A stretch of DNA of 64,000 nt, taken from positions 124,001 through 188,000 of the forward strand of contig JBNKIR010000001.1 of NCBI GenBank assembly GCA_050290785.1. Reading direction: 5' to 3'. This DNA is from JAAGZL01 sp050290785. GTDB lineage: Bacteria; Pseudomonadota; Gammaproteobacteria; Chromatiales; Chromatiaceae. Shown here in pieces: positions 16,807-26,425 of the stretch (position 1 is its first letter; every line of letters begins with the position of its first letter). The notes under the pieces are model-generated. The model was not told the origin of the DNA, ran no database searches, and saw only the letters and a list, made by a program, of their open reading frames with translations. Position numbers and translations under genes: made by a program.

Positions 16807-17498
16807 TATATGGACTGTTTCAGCATCAGCGCCTTGATGTGGCCGATAGCCCTGGTCGGGTTAAGGTTCTTCGGGCATACCTCAACACAGTTCATAATGG
16901 TGTGGCAACGGAACAGTTTATATGGACCCTCCAGGTAGTCCAGACGCTCTGTCCTGCCCTGGTCACGGGTATCTGCCAGAAAGCGCCAGGCCTGAAGCAA
17001 GGCATGGGGACCGAGGAATTTGGCAGGATTCCACCAGAAAGAAGGACAGGAGGTGGAACAACATCCGCACATTATGCATTCATACAGCCCGTCCAGCTTG
17101 TCACGGTCCTCCGGTGACTGCAGCATCTCCACCTCGGGCACCGGATCTTTGCGTATGATATAGGGCTTGATGGAGCGGTACTGATCGTAGAACTGTTCCA
17201 TATCCACCACCAGATCGCGGATCACCGGCCTGCCAGGCAACGGACGCACATTTACCGGCTCAGACAGATCGACAACTGGTGTGATGCAGGCCAGGATGTT
17301 TTTGCCATTCACGTTCAGGCCGTCAGATCCGCAGACACCCTCTCCGCAGGAGTGACGAAAATTGAGGGATTCATCCATCTCTCTGATGGCGAGTAAGGCA
17401 TCACGCACCATCATATCCGAGGTAACAGCCACCTCGTAATCCTGCATGTATGGCGCCTTATCTGTATCCGGGTTGTAGCGATAGATTCGAAACTTCAT
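16806..17498 (-). CDS. sdhB: Succinate dehydrogenase iron-sulfur subunit
   Basis: A 230-residue complex II subunit. Cysteines for the [2Fe-2S] centre lie in CGEGVCGSDG and a later C; those for the [4Fe-4S] in CIMCGCCSTSCP; those for the [3Fe-4S] in CHTIMNCVEVCPKNLNP. The protein passes electrons from SdhA to ubiquinone. Length and motif order are standard. 9 nt separate it from sdhA. Confidence 0.97.
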   Translation of the reverse strand: MKFRIYRYNPDTDKAPYMQDYEVAVTSDMMVRDALLAIREMDESLNFRHSCGEGVCGSDGLNVNGKNILACITPVVDLSEPVNVRPLPGRPVIRDLVVDMEQFYDQYRSIKPYIIRKDPVPEVEMLQSPEDRDKLDGLYECIMCGCCSTSCPSFWWNPAKFLGPHALLQAWRFLADTRDQGRTERLDYLEGPYKLFRCHTIMNCVEVCPKNLNPTRAIGHIKALMLKQSI

Positions 17499-17507
17499 GT
17501 CGATTTC

Positions 17508-19274
17508 TCAATAAACGCGTTCTTTGGGTGGAAAGGTTTCAACCGTGATCGGTTTGGTTCGAACCGGTTTGGTTTTGTGTTGATCACCATCCAGATAATA
17601 GAGGCTGTGCCGCATCCAGTTCTCATCGTCCCTCTTGGGAAAATCCACGCGGGAGTGGGCGCCACGGCTCTCTTTTCTGGCCTCGGCCGACATCATGATG
17701 GACATGGATATGTCTATCATGTTCTCCAGCTCCAGGGCCTCAATGCGGGCATGATTGAACACCTTACTATCGTCCTTCAGCTGCACACCTGGCAGGCGGT
17801 CACGAATGGCCCTTAGCTGCTGAATGCCCTCCTGCATCACCTCCTCATTACGGAATACCCCGCAGTGGGTCTCCATGGCCTGTTTCAGATCGTCCCGTAG
17901 CGACTGCACGGATTCACCATCGCCCTTCTTATCCCAACGGGACAATCTAGCCATCGCCCTGTCCACACTCTCCCTGCACAACGGCTTGTGATAGCGGTTT
18001 GCCTTCAGGAACTCCCCGACCCGGTTGGCGGCGGCACGGCCGAACACCAGGATGTCCAGGAGCGAGTTTCCGCCCAGGCGATTACCCCCATGCACCGATA
18101 CGCATGCGGCCTCGCCTATGGCGTAGAGTCCGTTCACCACCTTCTCCGGTTCATCCCCACTATTGACGATCACCTCGCCGAAACGGTTGGTCGGGATACC
18201 GCCCATGGCATAGTGTGCGGTAGGAAATACCGGTATTGGGGTATCGGCCGGATCCATATTCAGGAAGGTCCTGCAGATGTCACTGATACCCGGCAGACGC
18301 TTGCCGACGATATCGGCACCCAGATGATCCAGTCTCAGCATCACATGGTCGCCCTTGGGTCCGCAGCCACGCCCCTCTCTCACCTCTGTGGCAATGGCGC
18401 GGCTTACCACATCGCGGCTGGCTAGGTCCTTGGCGTTGGGTGCGTAGCGCTCCATGAAACGTTCGCCATCCTTGTTGACCAGATAACCGCCTTCACCGCG
18501 GGCTCCCTCTGTTATCAGGATACCCTTACCGGCGACACCGGTCGGGTGGAATTGGAAGAACTCCATATCCTCCAGCGGCACACCGGCCCGCAGGGCCATG
18601 GCCATACCGTCACCGGTATTGATATGGGCATTGGTGGTGGTGCGAAAGATCTGGCCGCATCCGCCGGTGGCGATGAGGGTAGTCTTGGCCTCGATCAACA
18701 ACGGTTCACCGGTGGCGATCTCCAGGGCCAGCGCCCCCAACACATTGCCCTCTTTGTCTGAGATCAGGTCGACGGCGAAATATTCATCGAAGAAGTTGGT
18801 CTTGGCCCGGATATTCTCCTGATACAGGCTGTGCAGGATGGCGTGACCGGTGCGGTCGGCCGCAGCACAGGTCCTGGTGGCCTGACCGCCCTCGCCAAAC
18901 TCCTTGCTCTGTCCGCCGAACGGCCGCTGATAGATCTTACCGTTATCCAGACGGGAAAAAGGCACACCATAGTGCTCCAGCTCATAGACCAGATGGGATG
19001 CGGCACGACACATATATTCGATGGCATCCTGGTCACCAAGATAATCACTACCCTTTACCGTATCGTACATGTGCCAATGCCAGTTATCTGCAGAGACATT
19101 GGCCAGTGCTGCATTCACGCCACCCTGGGCAGCGATGGTGTGTGATCTGGTGGGAAAGACCTTGGATACCACGGCAACCCTGGCCTCGGCGTCCGCCAGC
19201 TGGAGTGATGCCCGCAGTCCAGCACCTCCGGAACCTATGATCAGTGTGTCGAACTTGCGACTTGCAAGCGTCAT
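17508..19274 (-). CDS. sdhA: Succinate dehydrogenase flavoprotein subunit
   Basis: A 588-residue flavoprotein oxidising succinate in the TCA cycle. It carries the dinucleotide motif TLIIGSGGAGLRASLQL, the covalent FAD histidine segment KVFPTRSHTIAAQGG, FQFHPTGV and the catalytic-arginine segment RDVVSRAIATEV. ATG 19274 has GAGAGG at good spacing and gives the normal N-terminus; the frame is open 26 codons further upstream but that overlaps the sdhD end region. Operon order C-D-A-B. Confidence 0.97.
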   Translation of the reverse strand: MTLASRKFDTLIIGSGGAGLRASLQLADAEARVAVVSKVFPTRSHTIAAQGGVNAALANVSADNWHWHMYDTVKGSDYLGDQDAIEYMCRAASHLVYELEHYGVPFSRLDNGKIYQRPFGGQSKEFGEGGQATRTCAAADRTGHAILHSLYQENIRAKTNFFDEYFAVDLISDKEGNVLGALALEIATGEPLLIEAKTTLIATGGCGQIFRTTTNAHINTGDGMAMALRAGVPLEDMEFFQFHPTGVAGKGILITEGARGEGGYLVNKDGERFMERYAPNAKDLASRDVVSRAIATEVREGRGCGPKGDHVMLRLDHLGADIVGKRLPGISDICRTFLNMDPADTPIPVFPTAHYAMGGIPTNRFGEVIVNSGDEPEKVVNGLYAIGEAACVSVHGGNRLGGNSLLDILVFGRAAANRVGEFLKANRYHKPLCRESVDRAMARLSRWDKKGDGESVQSLRDDLKQAMETHCGVFRNEEVMQEGIQQLRAIRDRLPGVQLKDDSKVFNHARIEALELENMIDISMSIMMSAEARKESRGAHSRVDFPKRDDENWMRHSLYYLDGDQHKTKPVRTKPITVETFPPKERVY

Positions 19275-19296
19275 ATAAAACCTCTCATTTAAAGAT

Positions 19297-19641
19297 CTAT
19301 GTTGAGGCGACTGTAAGGAACAGATATTTAACGATCCAGAGACCGCTGCCAATAAGTCCTAATGCCAGTACGGTTAAAGCAACCACCCGTATCATCAACG
19401 GATGGACGTAATCGATAATGATATCTCTGGTGCCAACCCAGGCGTGCAGCAACAGGAAGAAGACACAGAATAACAACGAAATGTTAAATCCTGGACAGGC
19501 AACCAACTCCTTCCATTCAGCGTATGACGCCGGAGGGGAAAACAAGAAGAGCCAGCACAGAAACAGGGTATATAGACCCAGATATACCGCACTTATGCGT
19601 TGAAAGACCCATGCACGAAAACCACTGGCACGTCTGCTCAT
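19297..19641 (-). CDS. sdhD: Succinate dehydrogenase membrane anchor subunit
   Basis: A 114-residue protein with three hydrophobic segments (about 17-35, 48-68 and 88-108). The heme b histidine is in LLHAWVGTRDII, and the quinone-site Asp-Tyr pair follows (IDYVHP). It anchors the SdhAB catalytic part to the membrane with SdhC. The start overlaps sdhC by 4 bp. Confidence 0.92.
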   Translation of the reverse strand: MSRRASGFRAWVFQRISAVYLGLYTLFLCWLFLFSPPASYAEWKELVACPGFNISLLFCVFFLLLHAWVGTRDIIIDYVHPLMIRVVALTVLALGLIGSGLWIVKYLFLTVAST

Positions 19642-20027
19642 TGTATAACTCCCAGCATGATCACCCCTGCCAACAGGGCCACTATTGCGGCTACAGCAGT
19701 CGCCATCAACGCGGTTATCCTCCCGTTGACCCTATCGACCCCGACATCAAAATCCAGAAACAGAAAACGTATACCTGACAACAGGTGGTGCAGTATGCCC
19801 CAGCCCAGTATCAGCATGATGATCTTTACAATGGTCCCGGATAGATGCCCCTGTACCAACAGATAGCCCTGTTCACTCTCCAGTGACAAGGCAAATAGGT
19901 ATGAAATATATGGGATTGCCAATACCAGCAGTGCGCCACTTGCCCGGTGCAGGATGGACATGATCGCCATTATGGGCATCTTTATCACGAAGAGGTTTAG
20001 AAAAAACGGTCTGGATTGTTTGTTCAT
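19638..20027 (-). CDS. sdhC: Succinate dehydrogenase cytochrome b556 subunit
   Basis: A 129-residue three-helix membrane subunit. MAIMSILHRASGALLVLAIP is the SdhC signature (SILHR contains the quinone-site Ser and Arg), and the heme ligand histidine lies in ILHHLLSGIRFL. ATG 20027 (MNKQSRPFFLNL) is chosen over the longer frame to 20090, whose extra residues do not resemble SdhC. About 290 bp of AT-rich DNA upstream, to 20314, presumably hold the sdh promoter; I could not fix its boxes. Confidence 0.93.
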   Translation of the reverse strand: MNKQSRPFFLNLFVIKMPIMAIMSILHRASGALLVLAIPYISYLFALSLESEQGYLLVQGHLSGTIVKIIMLILGWGILHHLLSGIRFLFLDFDVGVDRVNGRITALMATAVAAIVALLAGVIMLGVIQ

Positions 20028-20314
20028 AGAGTGGTTCTCTTGGTCTGGTACACCATGGTATGAAACATACTGGCATGCAGGCAGGACCAAAAATTAACTG
20101 TCAAAAAGTAGAACATTGAGATGATTTATTACTTTAAGAAATAACTATGGGATAGAACTTACCAATCTTCAAGTAAACGCTATTGTGTTCAACCGGGCAA
20201 AAGCCACCTTAAACTGTGTTTATGCGCTCATAAAATTGATATTGTTAATCAAATCCAGAGGCGCAGTCAATACTACAAAAAGTAAGCAAAATTGCCGCCT
20301 TCTTTTAGTGACCG

Positions 20315-20824
20315 CTAAAACTCCAATGTCTTTAAATAGGCAAAGATCTTCTTGGTGGCAGTTTGTGTCTTACCGGATGACAGCTCTTTCTGCGCCGCCC
20401 TGATCAACTGTCTCAGATAGTGTCTATCCACCGCCTGGCATATTGCTGAGAATTCATTCAGCGCACTGTCGCCATCTGCGACCAACCTCTCCCTCCACTG
20501 CTCCAATAGTTCAAGTCTGCGTCTCTTATCCGGGTGATTCGAATCCAGACGCTCCAGAGTGTCTCGAATGGACGAAACATCCTCATCGGCCAGCAGTTTG
20601 CCGATGCGGCGTATATGGCGTTGTTGCGCAGTTCTGTTCTTGATCCTGGTGTACTCCTCCAGGGCATCGAGCATGGTTTGGCTGAAGGTAAAGGAGGCTA
20701 TCTGCCCAGGCTTCAGTGTGACCAGTTGCTCTCCCAATCTCTGCAGCTCGGCGAACTCCCTCTTGATCTGGCTCTTACTCTTCTCCAGTTCCTCGGATTC
20801 ATATTGTTCAAACTCATCATGCAT
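20315..20824 (-). CDS. darP: Ribosome biogenesis factor DarP (YjgA, DUF615)
   Basis: A 169-residue, strongly charged helical protein. The segment SKSQIKREFAELQRLGEQLV and RRQRHIRRIGKLL-like QRHIRRIGKLLADED are typical of DUF615. E. coli YjgA/DarP associates with late 50S precursors. The start overlaps the recJ stop by 8 bp (ATGCATGA), suggesting coupling. Family length (about 170-185) fits. Confidence 0.9.
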   Translation of the reverse strand: MHDEFEQYESEELEKSKSQIKREFAELQRLGEQLVTLKPGQIASFTFSQTMLDALEEYTRIKNRTAQQRHIRRIGKLLADEDVSSIRDTLERLDSNHPDKRRRLELLEQWRERLVADGDSALNEFSAICQAVDRHYLRQLIRAAQKELSSGKTQTATKKIFAYLKTLEF

Positions 20825-22553
20825 CTAACCACTCCAGATGTTCCAGGATCAATTGAACCTGCCTGATGCCACGGAACTCGTTTACATCCAGGCGATAGGC
20901 AGCGTTCAGGATTTTTTCTTCGTTTTGGGGAGATCTGTTGCCCTGATTGAAGGCGATGGCGTCAAAGGTTTCACCGGTCGCTGTTGCGAGCACCATCTTC
21001 AGGTGTCGCTCCCCTACTATGCGCCAATTTACCAGACCAAACCTGCCATCGAAGACCGGCTCGGGATAGTTTTGGCCCCAAGGCCCGGCATCGCGTAACA
21101 GTTCGGCGGTCTCGATATTCATCTGTATAGCTTCAAGCTCCCCGTCTGAGTGTATGATGCCGCGGATATCATCATGATCCAGATGTAGCCTGACCTCCGT
21201 ATCAAAGGCCTGGCTGAACCTATCCAGATCCTGGCGCAACAGGGTGAGTCCCGCCGCCATGGCATGACCGCCGAACTTGCTGATCAGGTCGGGATGCTTG
21301 GCTGCAATGCTATCCAGTACATCTCTGATATGCACACCGCTAACCGAACGGGCCGATCCTTTTATCCATGTCTCATCGGACGGGGCAAAGGCGATAACCG
21401 GCCGGTGGTAACGATCCTTTATCCTCGACGCCAGGATCCCGATCACGCCCTGATGCCACTGCTCATCGAAGATGCAGAGACCGAATGGCAACTCCGCCCC
21501 TTGATCAAGATCGATGGATTTCAGATGGGACATGGCCTGTTGCCGCATCTCATCCTCGATCTCACGGCGCTGCTGGTTGAGACTGTTCAGCTCAAATGCA
21601 CCCTGCTCCGCCACATCCATGGAATCGGTGATCAGGGTCTCTATGCCCAGCGATATATCCTCCAGCCTGCCGGCGGCGTTTAACCTGGGACCTATGGCAA
21701 AACCCAGATCAGAGGCGACCACACGCTCGTAATCACGTCCAGCGGCCAGGAACAGCGCCTTGATGCCGGGACGGCACAGACCTGCCCGGATCCGGCGCAG
21801 CCCCTGGTGTACCAGGATGCGATTGATCCGATCCAGTGGGACCACGTCAGCCACCGTACCCAGGGCCACCAGATCGAGAAACTCGGCCAGATTTGGCTCG
21901 ACAATGCCCTGCCGCTCAAACCAGCCCTCTTGCCTGAGTCTGCTCCTGAGTGCCAGAAGGACATAGAACATCACCCCTACCCCGGCCAGATTCCGTCCAA
22001 TGCCACTAGCCTGCATATTGGGATTTACGATGACGTCTGCCTCCGGCAGCTCTGATCCGGGGAGATGATGGTCAGTAACCAACACGGGCACCCCGGCCAG
22101 GTTCGCGGCCGCAACGCCGGATATGCTGGAGATACCGTTGTCCACCGTCACGATCAGGTCTGGCGACTGCCTCAAGGCCACCTCGACTATCTCCTGGGTC
22201 AGGCCATAGCCGTATTCAAACCTGTTGGGTACCAGATAGCCTACATCCATGGCACCCATGGCCCTGAGGGCCAGCACGGACAGGGCGCATGAGGTGGCCC
22301 CGTCCGCATCGAAATCACCAATGATCAATATACGGCTGGAACCACGGATGTGCGCATACAGCAGCTCAGCGGCAGCAGTGGTTCCAGGGATCTCGGATGG
22401 CGCTGGCAGATCTGCGAGATCGCGCGCAAGATCGGCATCATCCATCACCCCCCTGGCCAGATAGATCCTCCTGAGCAGCTCAGGTATATCTTCGGATAGA
22501 GAGGAGTCTTTAGGTAGAGAGCGTCTTACTATCTCGGTTCTTGATTGCAACAC
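20817..22553 (-). CDS. recJ: Single-stranded-DNA-specific exonuclease RecJ
   Basis: A 578-residue 5'-3' exonuclease of the DHH phosphoesterase family, acting in RecF-pathway recombination and mismatch repair. The metal-binding motifs IIGDFDADGATS, TVDNGISS and VTDHHLPG (DHH) are intact, and a DHHA1 domain with GGHAMAAGLTL follows. The C-terminal OB fold ends at QVQLILEHLEWLDA. Length is normal. Divergent from the phosphopantetheinyl transferase gene. Confidence 0.96.
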   Translation of the reverse strand: MLQSRTEIVRRSLPKDSSLSEDIPELLRRIYLARGVMDDADLARDLADLPAPSEIPGTTAAAELLYAHIRGSSRILIIGDFDADGATSCALSVLALRAMGAMDVGYLVPNRFEYGYGLTQEIVEVALRQSPDLIVTVDNGISSISGVAAANLAGVPVLVTDHHLPGSELPEADVIVNPNMQASGIGRNLAGVGVMFYVLLALRSRLRQEGWFERQGIVEPNLAEFLDLVALGTVADVVPLDRINRILVHQGLRRIRAGLCRPGIKALFLAAGRDYERVVASDLGFAIGPRLNAAGRLEDISLGIETLITDSMDVAEQGAFELNSLNQQRREIEDEMRQQAMSHLKSIDLDQGAELPFGLCIFDEQWHQGVIGILASRIKDRYHRPVIAFAPSDETWIKGSARSVSGVHIRDVLDSIAAKHPDLISKFGGHAMAAGLTLLRQDLDRFSQAFDTEVRLHLDHDDIRGIIHSDGELEAIQMNIETAELLRDAGPWGQNYPEPVFDGRFGLVNWRIVGERHLKMVLATATGETFDAIAFNQGNRSPQNEEKILNAAYRLDVNEFRGIRQVQLILEHLEWLDA

Positions 22554-22634
22554 GCCTTTTGCCTAGCTAACTTGATTGACATAGTATGCGTCCATGAAAA
22601 GAGTCATGACCTACAGATCGCAACAGCATATCAG

Positions 22635-23291
22635 ATGGTGACATTGCAGACATCAAATGATCTGGATGGAGCAAGCATCCACATCTGGCGTATCGATCTG
22701 GATGGGCCGATTGGTGACCTGTCCGCACCGCTCTCAGCGGATGAGTCAGCGCGTGCCACAGCAAAGAAGCTGTCCCGTGACAGACACCGTTTCATCCTGG
22801 CCCATGGCGCCAAACGCACCATTCTCGGTGGGTATCTGGGGATACCAGGTGAAGAGCTGCTGATCGTTGCCGGAGATAGAGGTAAACCATATCTGCATCA
22901 TCCTGATTCAGATCTCCAGTTCAACCTGACCCATTGTGAAGGGATGGCGTTACTGGCGGTTGCGGCAGGACATCCTGTGGGCATAGACCTGGAACAGGTT
23001 CGGGACAGGCCATCACAGGCCAAGATCGCCCGCAGAATGTTTCCCGATTCCATCTATCGGGAAATGGTACAACTTCCCTCAGAACAGTTCGGCGTACAAT
23101 TCTACCGATACTGGACAGAGTTAGAGGCGCGGTCCAAGTGTATTGGGGCCGGTATATTCTCCAATGACCAGGATACAGGCGGGATAACAACCAGACATTT
23201 CGACCCGCAAGATGGTTGGATAGCATGTGTAGCGATCAAGGACGCATATCTTACCTCCATGGAACTGAAACATTTCCTTTATATGAAATAG
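22635..23291 (+). CDS. 4'-phosphopantetheinyl transferase superfamily protein (Sfp type)
   Basis: A 218-residue protein (from ATG 22635) that would attach the phosphopantetheine arm of CoA to carrier-protein domains. Visible motifs: FNLTHCEGMALLAV (the N-x-S/T-H motif), GIDLEQVRD (magnesium Asp/Glu) and YWTELEARSKCIGAG, the W-x-x-x-E-A-x-x-K motif. Two-domain length is typical for Sfp/Gsp/EntD relatives. No PKS or NRPS gene is in the window, so its client is unknown; it may serve as the cell's general transferase. The start is uncertain: the frame is open to a TTG at 22545 overlapping the recJ start, and no ribosome site stands out. Confidence 0.85.
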   Translation: MVTLQTSNDLDGASIHIWRIDLDGPIGDLSAPLSADESARATAKKLSRDRHRFILAHGAKRTILGGYLGIPGEELLIVAGDRGKPYLHHPDSDLQFNLTHCEGMALLAVAAGHPVGIDLEQVRDRPSQAKIARRMFPDSIYREMVQLPSEQFGVQFYRYWTELEARSKCIGAGIFSNDQDTGGITTRHFDPQDGWIACVAIKDAYLTSMELKHFLYMK

Positions 23292-23358
23292 CTGCCCTTA
23301 GCTGTTATCATGCAGCAATTTTTAATTGGGCCAGTGACTTAAACTCGATCCTATACAA

Positions 23359-24162
23359 ATGGAAACACTTCACATACTGCTATTGGCCCTGGTCCAGGGG
23401 ATTACCGAATTCCTGCCCATATCCAGTTCGGCCCACCTCATCCTGGCCCCGAAGCTGTTCGGTTTCGGCGATCAGGGGCTGGCATTTGATGTGGCCATCC
23501 ATGTCGGCTCACTGCTGGCGGTTATCGGATATTTTCGTAAAGAGCTTAACCTGATCATAAGGGACTTCTTCGGCTCTTTAGGCAAGGCGGAAAAGGCGAC
23601 CGAACATGCGCGCCTGGGTTGGATGATCGTCATCTCCACCATACCCATCATATTTACCGGGCTCATCTTCAAGTCGTTCATCGAACAGAACATGCGCACC
23701 GCACTGATGATCGCTATCCCTACCATCATTTTCGGCTTGATGCTCTACTGGTCAGACCTCAAGGGCAGAAAAGAGAGAGAGGTGGCATCCGTAGGATGGC
23801 AGGACGCCATCATCATAGGACTGCTTCAGTCCATCGCCATATTTCCCGGCACGTCACGCTCCGGCATCACCATCACCGCCGGACTCATGCTGGGACTCAC
23901 CAGGGAGGCGTCGTCCAGATTCTCCTTTCTCATCTCGATTCCGACCATAATCATGACCGGGGTCTACGTGACCTATAGTCTATTGATCAGTGACGAAGTG
24001 GTCATCTGGAACGATCTGATCGCCGGCGCCATACTCTCATTTATCGCGGCCTATCTCTGCATCCACCTGTTCCTGAAGTTCATAGAGAGATGGGGCATGC
24101 TGCCTTTTGTACTATATCGACTGATCCTGGGCACCGCCCTACTCTGGATCGCATTAGACTGA
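23359..24162 (+). CDS. uppP: Undecaprenyl-diphosphatase UppP (BacA)
   Basis: A 267-residue integral membrane enzyme recycling undecaprenyl pyrophosphate to the lipid carrier used for peptidoglycan and polysaccharides. It has both signature motifs: GITEFLPISSSAHL at the N-terminus and FPGTSRSGITITAG in the middle, with about eight hydrophobic segments. The stop TGA shares its last base with the ATG of the next gene, implying coupled translation. Confidence 0.96.
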   Translation: METLHILLLALVQGITEFLPISSSAHLILAPKLFGFGDQGLAFDVAIHVGSLLAVIGYFRKELNLIIRDFFGSLGKAEKATEHARLGWMIVISTIPIIFTGLIFKSFIEQNMRTALMIAIPTIIFGLMLYWSDLKGRKEREVASVGWQDAIIIGLLQSIAIFPGTSRSGITITAGLMLGLTREASSRFSFLISIPTIIMTGVYVTYSLLISDEVVIWNDLIAGAILSFIAAYLCIHLFLKFIERWGMLPFVLYRLILGTALLWIALD

Positions 24163-24881
24163 TGCTACAGAACAGCCCCGTTTCCGGCGCCGGCTACCTG
24201 CTACAGGGGCTTAAACTACTCACCAGACCGGGATTGCGCCGCTATGTGATCATGCCCTTCCTGATAAATATCCTGGTGTTCACCAGTCTGGCCTGGTTTG
24301 GGATTGCCCAGTTTGAGAATCTACTGGACTGGATGCTGCCGCAGGACTCATGGCTCTCCTACTTCAGATATATCCTATGGCCCCTGTTCGCCATCGCCGC
24401 TGTCCTGGTTACCTTCTACAGCTTCACCATAGTGGCCAACCTGCTGGCCGCGCCGTTTAACGGCATACTGGCGGAGAAGGTGGAGATAATGCTCACTGGA
24501 AAGAATCCTCCCCAGATGCATACGGGTTTCATCCAATCCATCTGGCCCGCCATGCGCTCCGAACTGGTCAAACTCCGCTACTTCATCCTGCGCGCCCTAC
24601 CCCTGCTCATCCTGTTTCTTATTCCGGGGATAAACATCATCGCACCCATACTCTGGTTCCTGTTCGGCATCTGGTACCTCGCCCTGGAGTACGCGGACTA
24701 CCCCATGGCAAACAACGGCCTTGGATTTAAAGAGCAGCATGAAAAGATGAAACAGATGCGTCTGACCGCCATGGGATTTGGTGGCGGACTCACCCTGCTG
24801 ATGATGATCCCCATCCTGAATTTCGCCGCCATGCCGGCTGCGGTGATCGGTGCTACTGTGATGTGGTGTGACAGGGGCTAG
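24162..24881 (+). CDS. cysZ: CysZ/EI24 family membrane protein
   Basis: A 239-residue polytopic protein with about four to six hydrophobic segments; the N-terminal GAGYLLQGLKLLTRPGLRRY-type block and the NLLAAPFNGILAEKVE segment are typical of EI24/CysZ. CysZ supports sulfate uptake in E. coli. No cys genes are nearby, so sulfate as substrate is inferred from the family only. ATG 24162 overlaps the uppP stop by one base. Confidence 0.83.
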   Translation: MLQNSPVSGAGYLLQGLKLLTRPGLRRYVIMPFLINILVFTSLAWFGIAQFENLLDWMLPQDSWLSYFRYILWPLFAIAAVLVTFYSFTIVANLLAAPFNGILAEKVEIMLTGKNPPQMHTGFIQSIWPAMRSELVKLRYFILRALPLLILFLIPGINIIAPILWFLFGIWYLALEYADYPMANNGLGFKEQHEKMKQMRLTAMGFGGGLTLLMMIPILNFAAMPAAVIGATVMWCDRG

Positions 24882-24906
24882 TTTTGCAGTCTTTGCCTAT
24901 AGTTCT

Positions 24907-24935
24907 CTTGTTCCCACGCGGAGCGTGGGAACAAG
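24907..24935. repeat. Perfect 13-bp palindromic repeat between convergent genes
   Basis: CTTGTTCCCACGC (24907-24919), spacer GGA, GCGTGGGAACAAG (24923-24935). The core TTCCCACGC-N3-GCGTGGGAA is a form I recognise as a dispersed intergenic palindrome in many proteobacterial genomes. It lies between the cysZ-like stop and the GH114 gene stop, where it can also act as a bidirectional stem-loop. Copy number in this genome cannot be judged from one window. Confidence 0.75.
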
Positions 24936-24969
24936 ATATACATCTACTGATTTCTATGTGCTACAGAAC

Positions 24970-26268
24970 TCAATAATCCTTACAGTCCAATCTCCAGGCA
25001 TCCAAATCCAGAGTCTTCTTCAGCCAATCAAGTCCCATGCTGTTTGCGAGCGGACAGAACTGTGCTGGATCACCGCTATATTCAACTCCGAACGCCGCCT
25101 TGTTCGCCTGAATAAATGGCAGTAGCAGCTCGCACTCGTCGTATTGGAAGCACTGCTCATTGAGCGACCAGTCGTAATAGGCAACCAAATCTTCAATCTG
25201 ATCCAGGTCATTCTTTAATCCGATTGAAAGGTTTCTTGCATGCGCCTCCTGTGCCATCCATATGTTAAACGTCAGCTGGTCCTGATAGGTCAGTGGAAAT
25301 CCGGTGTTATTGGTATAGCCATCCACATTGTCCGGATCCACGCCATCACACCCTTTTGCGACCGCCAAATCGAGACGTGACTGCAGTATTGGGCCTAGCA
25401 GGTCAAGTCGACGAATATCCAGCCACACTTCCCCCGGCCAGCCATTGCTGCGACCTTTTACTTCTGCCGGGTATTGATCTGCATCGGGGCGCCAGTCTTC
25501 CCAACTGCCAGCGCTAAAGTAGCAGATAACGGTTTTCCCCTGGGCATGCAGTTGATCGATAGTACTCTGCGCTGTATCGAACAGATCTATATCGTACATT
25601 TGTACGTTATATCCGGTATCTATTTCACCCTGAAGTTGCAGTTGCCATGTGGTACCGGGTGTGGGCTGCCAAACATCACCCAACAGTGGCGGCGGAGACG
25701 GTGGTTCTGAGCCGTATGTGACGTTCAATGCCAGATAGTCGAGATCGCTGTTATCTGCCCCGCTTCCGGTAAGATAGCGTATTTTGAGTTTGTTGTTCGA
25801 ATCTACGTAGTTGGAAAGGACACCTCCAACAGCGGAGGTAATCAGGCTCCATTTCCAATTTGGCGCTCCGGCGTTATCTGCCAGCAGCACCCACTTGCCA
25901 TTGACAAAATCCCTGATTTGCCAGCGCCAGCGCTGTTCGGATCTGGCTGGACCCTTGTAGTTGGACGCAAACGACATGGCATTGATCTCAGATGGAGCGA
26001 CATCTGACGGCAATGCAAGAACAAAAGTCCCGGTGTATCCATTGCTGACTGTATAGAACTCTTTATAGGCATCCCAACCGTCATCTGATCCAGCTTGATC
26101 CTGTATCTCTAGGACAGAAAGCGGTTGATCGCTGTGGCTACCTTTGTTGCTGATCATATTTATTGGGTTGAGTGACACTGTAGTTTGGGCAAACAGTTGA
26201 CAGTGCCAAGAAGATGCGAGTAGTACGATGAGATAAAACCAAAAAGAGTGCGTTATCTTGTTATTCAT
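24970..26268 (-). CDS. Secreted endo-alpha-1,4-polygalactosaminidase family protein (GH114)
   Basis: A 432-residue exported protein. A signal peptide covers about residues 1-28 (HSFWFYLIVLLASSWHCQLFAQ). Residues about 35-190 form a beta-rich N-terminal module of unknown type (YKEFYTVSNGYTGTF; WRWQIRDFVNGKWVLL). A GH114 TIM barrel follows, with WQLQLQGEIDTGYNVQMYDI, VICYFSAGSWEDWRPD, WLDIRR and GCDGVDPDNVDGY (acidic catalytic candidates), and CFQYDEC, a likely disulfide pair. GH114 enzymes cut galactosamine-containing exopolysaccharide, so a role in biofilm matrix or host glycans is possible. ATG 26268 has GGGAGA at 6 nt; upstream codons are not used. Confidence 0.85.
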   Translation of the reverse strand: MNNKITHSFWFYLIVLLASSWHCQLFAQTTVSLNPINMISNKGSHSDQPLSVLEIQDQAGSDDGWDAYKEFYTVSNGYTGTFVLALPSDVAPSEINAMSFASNYKGPARSEQRWRWQIRDFVNGKWVLLADNAGAPNWKWSLITSAVGGVLSNYVDSNNKLKIRYLTGSGADNSDLDYLALNVTYGSEPPSPPPLLGDVWQPTPGTTWQLQLQGEIDTGYNVQMYDIDLFDTAQSTIDQLHAQGKTVICYFSAGSWEDWRPDADQYPAEVKGRSNGWPGEVWLDIRRLDLLGPILQSRLDLAVAKGCDGVDPDNVDGYTNNTGFPLTYQDQLTFNIWMAQEAHARNLSIGLKNDLDQIEDLVAYYDWSLNEQCFQYDECELLLPFIQANKAAFGVEYSGDPAQFCPLANSMGLDWLKKTLDLDAWRLDCKDY

Positions 26269-26425
26269 TGTTTGTCTCCCTGATGAACGCCTTGAAAATT
26301 CACATGATGCTAGTGACAACTGGATAATAGCCGCATAAATATAACCCATCTGTAATCACTATGGGTTTACCGCACTTAAGCTGTTGTTCAAACTGAGTAC
26401 TACCGCACGGTTATTTGCGCAGAGG

